A DNA stretch of 63,968 nucleotides. Origin: Deltaproteobacteria bacterium. Lineage in GTDB: Bacteria; Desulfobacterota; GWC2-55-46; UBA9637. Position 1 is the stretch's first letter. Each line of letters opens with the position of its first letter. Below, piece by piece: positions 24,001 to 31,444 of the stretch. The stretch is taken from the NCBI GenBank assembly GCA_030690165.1, contig JAUYHF010000066.1:1-63968 (forward strand). The letters run 5' to 3'. The notes under the pieces are model-generated. The model saw only the letters and a list, made by a program, of their open reading frames with translations, ran no database searches and was not told where the DNA came from. A program made the position numbers and the translations under genes.

Positions 24001-27000
24001 CTACTGACACGAGCGAGAAGGGACTGGAGACGCTGATCATGCGGCACATGGCCGGCACGGACGGCCTCGCCGTCGTCCCGAACCGGGTCGCCGAAAAACC
24101 ACCACCGTACGGCGGCACCGGCTACACGGCAGGGAGTGCGCAAGACTACGACCGCGCCCATGCGCTCGACGTGCCGCAGCTCTTCTCCTTCCTCCGTGCG
24201 ACTCAACCGGAGGCGTTCAAGAAACTGACGATGGGCGATGCGAACGACGCCAAAGACATTAACCGTCTTAAGTTTCTCGCCCGACTTTCCACTGAGATTG
24301 GCAAGCGCGGCGTCATTGATGTTATACGAAAGGGAATAGGCCACGGGCCGCTGCATTTTGATCTCTTCTATGGAACGCCGTCACCGGGAAATGCCAAGGC
24401 CGAGGCTCTGCACGCGCAGAATCGTTTTTCCATCACGCGCCAGCTCGCCTACAGCATGGACGATACGCGCCGGGCCCTCGATTTATGTCTGTTCATCAAT
24501 GGGCTTCCGATTGCCACCTTCGAGTTGAAAAATAGCCTCACTAAACAGAACGTAGAAGATGCAGTTCATCAATACAAACGCAACCGCGACCCGCGAGAGC
24601 GGCTGTTTGAGTTTGGCCGCTGCGTGGTGCATTTTGCCGTGGACGATAGCGAGGTGCAGATGTGTACGGAACTTCGCGGCAAAGGTTCTTGGTTTCTCCC
24701 GTTCAACAAAGGATATAATGACGGTGCCGGCAATCCGCCAAATCCAAATGGCCTCAAGACTGATTACCTTTGGAAAGAGGTTCTCACCCCGACAGGGCTT
24801 ACCAACATCCTTGAGAACTATGCGCAGATAGTAGAGGAAAAAGACCCGCGCACCGGCAGGAAAAAACGCAAGCAGGTGTGGCCGCGCTACCACCAGCTCG
24901 GAGTGGTTAGGCAGGCGCTCTCTGACGTGCAATCGCACGGCGCAGGCAAGCGCTATCTGATCCAGCATTCGGCGGGGAGCGGTAAATCAAACTCCATTGC
25001 CTGGCTCTCGCACCAGCTTATCGGCCTGAAACGAAACGAGAAGGAAGTCTTCACCTCGGTAATAGTCGTCACCGACCGGCGTCTTCTCGACCAACAGATA
25101 CAGACAACCATCAAACAGTTCATGCAGGTTGGCGCGACCGTAGGGCACGCCGAGCGCTCCGGTGACCTGCGTAAATTCATTGAAGAAGGGAAAAAGATCA
25201 TCGTCTCGACGGTGCAGAAGTTCCCCTTCATCCTCGACGAGATCTCCACGGAGGGGAGTAAGACCTTCGCCATTGTCATCGACGAGGCGCACTCGAGCCA
25301 AGGTGGAAAGACATCGGCGGCGATTAACGAGGCACTTACCGCAAAGAAGAAGGACGACGATGAGCCTGACCCAGAGGATACTGTAAATGAAGCTTTAGAA
25401 AAAAGGATGGCGGCACGCAAGATGCTCACGAATGCCAGTTATTTTGCTTTCACCGCCACACCCAAGAATAAGACGCTGGAGATGTTCGGTAAAGCACTGC
25501 CGCCCGACGCAGCGGGTAAGGTCAAGCACCGGTCGTTCCACAGCTACACCATGAAGCAGGCGATCGAAGAAGGCTTCATCCTTGACGTGCTCAGGAACTA
25601 CACACCGGTTGACAGCTACTATAAGCTGGTCAAGAAAACTGAAGATGACCCGGAGTTCGACACCAAAAAGGCTAAGAAGAAGCTGCGCCGGTATGTGGAG
25701 AGCCACGACCATGCCATCCGGCTCAAGGCCGAGATTATGGTAGACCATTTCCACGAGCAGGTGCTTGCGTCAGGGAAGATCGGCGGACAGGCGCGCGCTA
25801 TGGTGGTCACGAGCGGCATTGCACGGGCTATCCAATACTTCCACGCCTTCAAGACGTATCTCGTTGAGCGCAAGAGCCCTTACCAGGCGATTGTGGCGTT
25901 CTCGGGCGAGCACGAATATGGTGGTGCAAAGGTCAGCGAAGTTTCTCTCAACGGTTTTTCAAGCAATGAGATCGCCGCCAAGATACAGACCGACCCTTAC
26001 CGTTTTCTGATCTGCGCCGACAAGTTCCAGACCGGCTATGACGAGCCCCTCTTGCACACGATGTATGTGGATAAGCCGCTATCCGGGATCAAGACGGTGC
26101 AGACCCTTTCGCGGCTCAATCGCGCGCACCCGCAGAAACACGACTGTTTTGTGCTCGACTTTCAGAATAACAGCGAGGCGATCATCTTAGCCTTCCAGGA
26201 TTACTACCGCACTACTCTACTTGCCGATGAGACTGATCCCAATAAACTGCATGACCTGAAGACAGCTCTGGATGCGGCGCAGGTGTATTCGCCGGAGCAT
26301 GTCAAGCAGGTAGTGGAGTTGTTCCTTGGTGGGGCGGAGCGCGATAAACTCGATCCGATCCTTGACGAATGTGTGGTGGCCTATGTTGACCGGCTCGACG
26401 AGGACGGACAGGTAGATTTCAAGGGAAAGGCCAAAATGTTCTGCCGAACTTACAATTTCCTTTCCTCGTTGATTACCTATAGCAACGCGGAATGGGAAAA
26501 GCTCTCGATATTGCTCAATCTGCTCGTCCCCAAGTTGCCGGCGCCGATAGATGATGACCTTGCCAAGGGCATACTCGAAGCGATTGACATGGACAGCTAC
26601 CGCGTCGAGAAAAAGGCAGTGCAGAAGATCGCACTGAAGGACAAGGATTCGGACATCGAGCCCGTACCAACGGACGCAGGCGGCCGCAAGAGCGAGCCGG
26701 AACTCGACCGGCTCAGCAATATCCTGAAGACGTTCAATGAGCAATTTGGTACCCTTTTCACCGATAACGACCGCGTTGCGAAGCGAATCCGCGATGACAT
26801 AGCGCCGAAAGTTGCCGCTGATGCGGCTTACAAGAATGCGAAAGAAAATACTCCGCACACCGCGCGCATGGCCCATGATCAGGCACTCAGCAAGGTGATG
26901 CAGTCCCTCTTGACCGAAGACACCCAGGTCTATAAGCAGTTCGTGGAGAACGAATCTTTCAAAAGGTTTGTCAGCGATATGGTGTATGCGATCACGAATC

Positions 27001-27005
27001 AGTGA
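23997..27005 (+). CDS. hsdR: type I restriction endonuclease subunit
   Basis: 1002 residues, full length. HsdR is the ATP-driven translocase and nuclease of the complex. The N-terminal PDDEXK nuclease has ALDLCLFINGLPIATFELKN, with ELK near residue 175. The helicase part has P-loop SAGSGKSNSI near residue 326, DEAH in VIDEAHSSQGG near residue 428, and FTATPKNKTLEMFG. Motif VI lies in TVQTLSRLNRAHPQK. The C-terminal helical region (KRIRDDIAPKVAADAAY) would bind the methylase core. No truncation or frameshift is seen, so the system looks functional. Confidence 0.95.
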   Translation: MTTDTSEKGLETLIMRHMAGTDGLAVVPNRVAEKPPPYGGTGYTAGSAQDYDRAHALDVPQLFSFLRATQPEAFKKLTMGDANDAKDINRLKFLARLSTEIGKRGVIDVIRKGIGHGPLHFDLFYGTPSPGNAKAEALHAQNRFSITRQLAYSMDDTRRALDLCLFINGLPIATFELKNSLTKQNVEDAVHQYKRNRDPRERLFEFGRCVVHFAVDDSEVQMCTELRGKGSWFLPFNKGYNDGAGNPPNPNGLKTDYLWKEVLTPTGLTNILENYAQIVEEKDPRTGRKKRKQVWPRYHQLGVVRQALSDVQSHGAGKRYLIQHSAGSGKSNSIAWLSHQLIGLKRNEKEVFTSVIVVTDRRLLDQQIQTTIKQFMQVGATVGHAERSGDLRKFIEEGKKIIVSTVQKFPFILDEISTEGSKTFAIVIDEAHSSQGGKTSAAINEALTAKKKDDDEPDPEDTVNEALEKRMAARKMLTNASYFAFTATPKNKTLEMFGKALPPDAAGKVKHRSFHSYTMKQAIEEGFILDVLRNYTPVDSYYKLVKKTEDDPEFDTKKAKKKLRRYVESHDHAIRLKAEIMVDHFHEQVLASGKIGGQARAMVVTSGIARAIQYFHAFKTYLVERKSPYQAIVAFSGEHEYGGAKVSEVSLNGFSSNEIAAKIQTDPYRFLICADKFQTGYDEPLLHTMYVDKPLSGIKTVQTLSRLNRAHPQKHDCFVLDFQNNSEAIILAFQDYYRTTLLADETDPNKLHDLKTALDAAQVYSPEHVKQVVELFLGGAERDKLDPILDECVVAYVDRLDEDGQVDFKGKAKMFCRTYNFLSSLITYSNAEWEKLSILLNLLVPKLPAPIDDDLAKGILEAIDMDSYRVEKKAVQKIALKDKDSDIEPVPTDAGGRKSEPELDRLSNILKTFNEQFGTLFTDNDRVAKRIRDDIAPKVAADAAYKNAKENTPHTARMAHDQALSKVMQSLLTEDTQVYKQFVENESFKRFVSDMVYAITNQ

Positions 27006-27141
27006 TGTATTTGTATGATAATTGGAACTGCTCTATTTAAAACTATTTGCTTCATGATTCTGCACATGTTTAAAATTCATTGTCAGATATTATCCAACAT
27101 CACTTCCAAGGAAATTGCAATTGTGGAGGGGAGAATATGAA

Positions 27142-27736
27142 ATGTCAGCCATAGTAACCGCCGAACATAAGACATTTCTTAAAGAGATAAAAGAGCGCAT
27201 ATACAAAGCTCAATATGACGCCCTCAAAGCTGTAAACAAAGAGCTTATAAATCTGTATTGGGACATAGGCAGATCAATAGTGGCAAAGCAGGAAAAGCTC
27301 GGCTGGGGCAAGTCAATTGTGGAAACACTTTCAAAAGACCTGCAAAAAGAGTTCCCGGGGATAGTGGGATTTTCAAGTGCAAATCTTTGGAGAATGCGCA
27401 ATTTCTATCTCACATACTTTTCAAATGAAAAACTCGCACCAATGGTGCGAGAAATTAGCTGGACGAAAAATGTCATTATCATGGAGCGTTGCAAAGACAA
27501 TATCCGGCGCAACAGTAAGTCCGCGTGGTTCTAAAACCGAGATGGTACATCACGTTATTCATGCTATTGACAGAGATTTTACGGTTGCGGATATAGAAAA
27601 AAAATGTCCTGCTGTTAGCCGGGATATGATACGAACAGTTCTTAAATCTATGCAGAAAGCCGGCGAGGTTGAATGTGTCGGGCGAGGACCAGGCGCATTA
27701 TGGAAGAAAAAGGGTATTACCTCTAAAAGAGGGTAA
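27142..27736 (+). pseudogene. composite relic: DUF1016 N-terminus joined to a Fic-type winged helix
   Basis: From ATG 27142 (GGAGGGGAG upstream) the frame encodes a DUF1016 N-terminus (AQYDALKAVNKELINLYWDIGRSIVAKQEKLGWGKSIVETLSKDLQKEFPG ... EISWTKNVIIMERCKDN). It breaks off and stops at 27534. In a different frame from about 27503 to 27736 follows FTVADIEKKCPAVSRDMIRTVLKSMQKAGEVECVGRGPGALWKKKG. This matches the C-terminal winged helix found in Fic-family proteins. Two unrelated gene ends have been joined by deletion or recombination at the right border of the defence island. Confidence 0.7.
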
Positions 27737-27822
27737 TAAAGAGGATAATAACTAAATGAAACCATCCGTGGCATTTTTTACACCTTAGGTGTTACATTGT
27801 CTTACATAAATGGAGGTGCGGT

Positions 27823-28044
27823 ATGCTGGATACAATTACCATAAGATTACCCGGGAAATTACAGAAGTTGCTGGACATTGTAGCAAAGAGCGAAAAGACC
27901 TCAAGCAACGAGATTATCAGAGAGGCTATTGTCCGCTATCTTGCCGTAAGACGCTTTAAGCAATTGAGGAAACAGGTCTTACACTTTACAGAGGCGGTTC
28001 TACCCGAACACATTGATGGATCTATTTGCAGAAATAAAAAATGA
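27823..28044 (+). CDS. ribbon-helix-helix (CopG/MetJ-fold) protein, probably orphan antitoxin
   Basis: 73 residues, with GGAGGTGCGGT upstream of ATG 27823. MLDTITIRLPGKLQKLLDIVAKSEKTSSNEIIREAIVRYLA is a standard RHH DNA-binding domain. The tail (RRFKQLRKQVLHFTEAVLPEHIDGSICRNKK) begins like the toxin-binding region of VapB/CopG-type antitoxins (QLRKQVLPFAEA...). It then departs from the expected sequence and ends in a short basic stretch, which suggests a frameshift. No toxin gene follows; ubiD starts 24 bases later. It may still repress its own promoter. Confidence 0.65.
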   Translation: MLDTITIRLPGKLQKLLDIVAKSEKTSSNEIIREAIVRYLAVRRFKQLRKQVLHFTEAVLPEHIDGSICRNKK

Positions 28045-28067
28045 CGCAGGTATAAGTGTGAGGGCTT

Positions 28068-29525
28068 ATGATATTTAACGACCTTCGGGAATTTTTAAAC
28101 CATCTGGAATCAAAGAACCTTTTAAAGAGGGTAAGGGTTCCGGTTGACGCAAATCTTGAGATTGCAGGGATAATGGGCAGGCTTGTAAAAAAGGGCGGGC
28201 CTGCCGTGATATTTGAGAACGTTAAGGGCTATACCATGCCTGTGGTTGCAAACCTTTTTGGAACAGAGGAGAGGGTTGCGATAGGGCTTGACATTACAGA
28301 GGATGAGTTTATTGAGATTGGGAAATGGATTGCGTATCTGCAAAGACCTAAACCGCCTGAGGGATTGTGGGAGACAATAAAGAGCATCCCGTCTTTTGGA
28401 AAGATGCTTATGCTAAATCCCAAGACCGTCAGAAGCGGGCCGTGTCAGGAAGTGGTTCTGCAGGGAGATGATGTTGATCTCTCAAAGTTTCCTATTATAA
28501 AGTGCTGGCCTGGGGATGCAGGCCCTCTAATAACATGGCCGCTTGTTATTACGCAGGGGCATGACGGCGGGCAGGTGAATGTGGGCGTTTACAGGATGCA
28601 GTATCTTGACAAAAAGAGGGTGATCATGCGGTGGTTGAAACACAGGGGCGGCGCTCATCATCAGAGGCTGTGGCAGGAAAAAGGTCTGCCCATGCCTGTA
28701 GCAGTTGCCATAGGGTGTGAGCCTGCTACCATCATAGCCGCTGTAACGCCTGTGCCTGAGGATGTGAGTGAATTTCTCTTTGCAGGTATTTTGCGAAAAA
28801 AGGCGATTGAACTTGTGGAATGTAAAACCAATTCACTGAAAGTTCCTGCAACAGCAGAGATTGTGTTTGAAGGCGAAATCCGCCATGAAGATACAGCAAT
28901 GGAAGGCCCGTTCGGAGACCACACAGGTTATTATAACAGCGCTGAGCCGTTTCCGGTCTTTCATATCAAATGTATAACTCACAGAAAAAATCCGTTGTAT
29001 CTTACGACCATTACCGGCAGGCCGCCAAAAGAGGATGCCATTATTGGCATGGCGCTCAACAAGATGTTTTTGCCGAGTCTTCAACTTCAGTTTCCCGAGG
29101 TTGTAGATTTCAGCCTTCCCATGGAGGCGGTTTCTTACCGCATCGCTGTTGTCTCAATCAAAAAACAATATCCTGGTCATGCAAAACGGATAATGATGGG
29201 CATCTGGGGAGTGCTTAAGCAGTTCATGTATGTAAAGTATATCATTGTGGTTGATGATGATATAAATGTCCATGATTGGAACGATGTGGTCTGGGCCATA
29301 TCAACGCGGGTTGATCCGAAAAGGGATGTAATGATTATTGAGGACACGCCCATAGATTATCTGGATTTTTCATCAACAGTTGCAGAACTGGGAAGCAAGA
29401 TGGGGATAGACGCAACCATGAAAAAACCGCCGGAAGTCAGCAGAGAATGGGGCAAAAAGATTGAGATGGATAAGGTAATCGAAGAGCTGATAAATAAAAG
29501 ATGGAAGGAGTATGGATTAGATTAA
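28068..29525 (+). CDS. ubiD: UbiD-family decarboxylase
   Basis: 485 residues. UbiD removes the carboxylate from 3-polyprenyl-4-hydroxybenzoate using prenylated FMN made by UbiX (not in the window). The FMN/metal region is seen in NVGVYRMQYLDKKRVIMRWLKHRGGAHHQ (about residues 166-195). The conserved acidic segment HEDTAMEGPFGDHTGYYNSAEPFPVF is near residue 275. ITGRPPKEDAIIGMALNKMF and the C-terminal VVDDDINVHDWNDVVWAIST follow. It belongs functionally with ubiC-ubiA at 15862-17336 but is separated from them by the restriction-modification island. Confidence 0.92.
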   Translation: MIFNDLREFLNHLESKNLLKRVRVPVDANLEIAGIMGRLVKKGGPAVIFENVKGYTMPVVANLFGTEERVAIGLDITEDEFIEIGKWIAYLQRPKPPEGLWETIKSIPSFGKMLMLNPKTVRSGPCQEVVLQGDDVDLSKFPIIKCWPGDAGPLITWPLVITQGHDGGQVNVGVYRMQYLDKKRVIMRWLKHRGGAHHQRLWQEKGLPMPVAVAIGCEPATIIAAVTPVPEDVSEFLFAGILRKKAIELVECKTNSLKVPATAEIVFEGEIRHEDTAMEGPFGDHTGYYNSAEPFPVFHIKCITHRKNPLYLTTITGRPPKEDAIIGMALNKMFLPSLQLQFPEVVDFSLPMEAVSYRIAVVSIKKQYPGHAKRIMMGIWGVLKQFMYVKYIIVVDDDINVHDWNDVVWAISTRVDPKRDVMIIEDTPIDYLDFSSTVAELGSKMGIDATMKKPPEVSREWGKKIEMDKVIEELINKRWKEYGLD

Positions 29526-29542
29526 CTGCCCATAACAAACAA

Positions 29543-30640
29543 ATGACGGAAGACGAGAAAAAGGATTTCACATCGGCGTTTAAACCGGCCGGCAAAGCCA
29601 GAATACTTGTGGCTGACGATGATAAGTTTTATCTCAAGATTTACTCGGACCTTATCAATGCGCTTGGCTACGAATGTCTGACGGTAGAAAACGGCCTTGA
29701 GGCGTTGGAGAAGGCAAGATATTTTCATCCTGATATCATCGTTACTGATGTGCTGATGCCGGGCATGGACGGCTTCGAGTTGACCAAGAGGCTCAAACAG
29801 GACCCGATTACCGTGCATATACCTGTTTTAATAGTTACTTCGCTTTCAGACAGCCAATCTAAAATTATAGGGCTTGAACATGGCGCAAATGAGTTTTTGT
29901 CAAAGCCAATTGATGAAACAGAATTTCGCATCAGGGTAAGCAACATGCTTAAGATTAAATATTATGAAGACTTTCTGCTGGACAGATCTAATTCATTGGA
30001 AGGAGAGCTTATTAGCAAAAGGTCCGAACTCAAAGAGGCATTTGAAAAGATTAAAAACGGCTATACCGAAACTGTTTACAGACTTACCCTCGCTGCCGAA
30101 TACAGGGATACGGATACAGGTAAACACATCAAAAGGATAAGCCTCTATTCTCAGCTAATTGCAAGATACCTTAAACTCGACGAACAAAAGGTTGAAGTAA
30201 TATTTTTTGCAAGCCCCATGCATGATGTAGGCAAAATTGGCATACCTGACTCCATACTTCTTAAACCCGGCAGCCTTACAAAAGAAGAATTTGAAATAAT
30301 GAAAACTCATACCACGATAGGGGCAGGCATCCTGCGAGGCTCTGATTCTGAGATACTTAAAACAGCCGAGGAAATAGCGCTTTCCCATCATGAATTATGG
30401 AATGGAAACGGTTATCCAAGAGGACTTAAAAATGAAGAGATTCCGCTGCCAGGACGGATTGTAAGTATAGTTGACAGCTATGACGCCATAAGAAGCAAAA
30501 GGCCGTATAAAAAATCTTTTGACCACAATACTGCCTGCGATAAACTAACTGAATCAAAGGCGCGCTACGACCCTGTTATATTCAATGCCTTTCATGATTG
30601 CAGCAAAGAATTCAAAAGATTGTTTGATGAAAATCAGTAA
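29543..30640 (+). CDS. response regulator with HD-GYP domain
   Basis: 365 residues from ATG 29543; an in-frame ATG at 29501 inside ubiD is possible, and neither has a clear Shine-Dalgarno. The receiver domain (about residues 20-135) has ILVADDD, the phospho-acceptor Asp in DIIVTDVLMPGMDGFEL and K in FLSKPID. A short linker helix leads to an HD-GYP domain with HDVGKIGIPDSILLKPG, HHELWNGNGYPRGL (GYP intact) and SIVDSYDAI. HD-GYP proteins hydrolyse cyclic di-GMP, so this links phosphorelay input to c-di-GMP turnover. The cognate kinase is not adjacent. Confidence 0.9.
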   Translation: MTEDEKKDFTSAFKPAGKARILVADDDKFYLKIYSDLINALGYECLTVENGLEALEKARYFHPDIIVTDVLMPGMDGFELTKRLKQDPITVHIPVLIVTSLSDSQSKIIGLEHGANEFLSKPIDETEFRIRVSNMLKIKYYEDFLLDRSNSLEGELISKRSELKEAFEKIKNGYTETVYRLTLAAEYRDTDTGKHIKRISLYSQLIARYLKLDEQKVEVIFFASPMHDVGKIGIPDSILLKPGSLTKEEFEIMKTHTTIGAGILRGSDSEILKTAEEIALSHHELWNGNGYPRGLKNEEIPLPGRIVSIVDSYDAIRSKRPYKKSFDHNTACDKLTESKARYDPVIFNAFHDCSKEFKRLFDENQ

Positions 30641-30714
30641 AAGGCTATTTCATATGTAAAATGGCGGGTTTTCTATGGCTATTTTACTGGTATACCTCAT
30701 GGCATGCTCTATTT

Positions 30715-31431
30715 ATGACAACCGAATCTCAAAAATTTGATTCCTTTGGCAAGGAGTGGTGGAACCCCAAAGGAAGGCTTGCATCTTTGCACAAGATAAA
30801 CCCTTTGAGGTTTCAGTATTTCTCCGGTAAAATGGGAAGTCTTAAAGACAAAAGGATTCTTGATGTCGGCTGCGGCGGGGGAATTTTGTCAGAGGAGTTT
30901 GCAAAGGCAGGCGCGCTGGTAACAGGGATAGATTTATCTCCGGTTGCCCTTGATGCTGCAAAAATCCATGCAAAGGAATCAAGCCTTGAAATAGATTACA
31001 GACTGATTTCACCATCTGAACTTATTGCCAATAGGCAGATCCCCGACCTAAAGGTCGGGGGCTACATGGGGGAGAGTTACGACGCTGTTATCTGCGCAGA
31101 GGTTCTGGAGCATGTGGATGACCTTGCCGGGTTTTTAAAAGAATGCTGCGGGCTTCTTAAAAAGGGCGGCTATTTATTTTTCTCTACAATAAACAAAACA
31201 GTCTCTGCCAGATTTTTTGCAATATTTGTTGCGGAAAACTTTTACATGGTTCCAAAGGGAACCCATGACTACAATAGATTTATAAGGCCGTCTGCGCTTG
31301 CGGACATTCTAAAACGGAATGGTGTTTCTGTTGAAGAGATAAAAGGCATGACCTTTGACCCGCTTCATTTTGCGTTTAAGATTTCAGAAAATACCAATAT
31401 AAATTATCTTGGGTATGGAGTGAAAAAGTAG
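30715..31431 (+). CDS. ubiG: 3-demethylubiquinone O-methyltransferase-like protein
   Basis: 238 residues from ATG 30715; an upstream in-frame ATG at 30661 adds a non-conserved hydrophobic stretch. TTESQKFDSFGKEWWNPKGRLASLHKINPLR is the usual UbiG start. SAM-binding motif I is ILDVGCGGGILSEEFAKAGA, followed by TGIDLSPVALDAA, AEVLEHVDD and LKKGGYLFFSTIN. UbiG methylates hydroxyl groups on the quinone ring. An in-frame insertion near residues 105-121 (QIPDLKVGGYMGE) comes from a palindromic repeat at 31041-31060. Together with ubiC, ubiA and ubiD it indicates a hydroxybenzoate-derived quinone; ubiquinone itself is not proven. Confidence 0.88.
   Translation: MTTESQKFDSFGKEWWNPKGRLASLHKINPLRFQYFSGKMGSLKDKRILDVGCGGGILSEEFAKAGALVTGIDLSPVALDAAKIHAKESSLEIDYRLISPSELIANRQIPDLKVGGYMGESYDAVICAEVLEHVDDLAGFLKECCGLLKKGGYLFFSTINKTVSARFFAIFVAENFYMVPKGTHDYNRFIRPSALADILKRNGVSVEEIKGMTFDPLHFAFKISENTNINYLGYGVKK
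31041..31060 (+). repeat. palindrome inserted in frame in ubiG
   Basis: CCCCGACCT AA AGGTCGGGG has perfect 9-base arms. With the bases around it (GCAGAT upstream, GGCTACATGGGG downstream) it encodes IPDLKVGGYMG in the middle of the methyltransferase domain, between SPSELI and YDAVICAEVLEH. Confidence 0.8.
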
Positions 31432-31444
31432 AGGTTTAAAAAAC

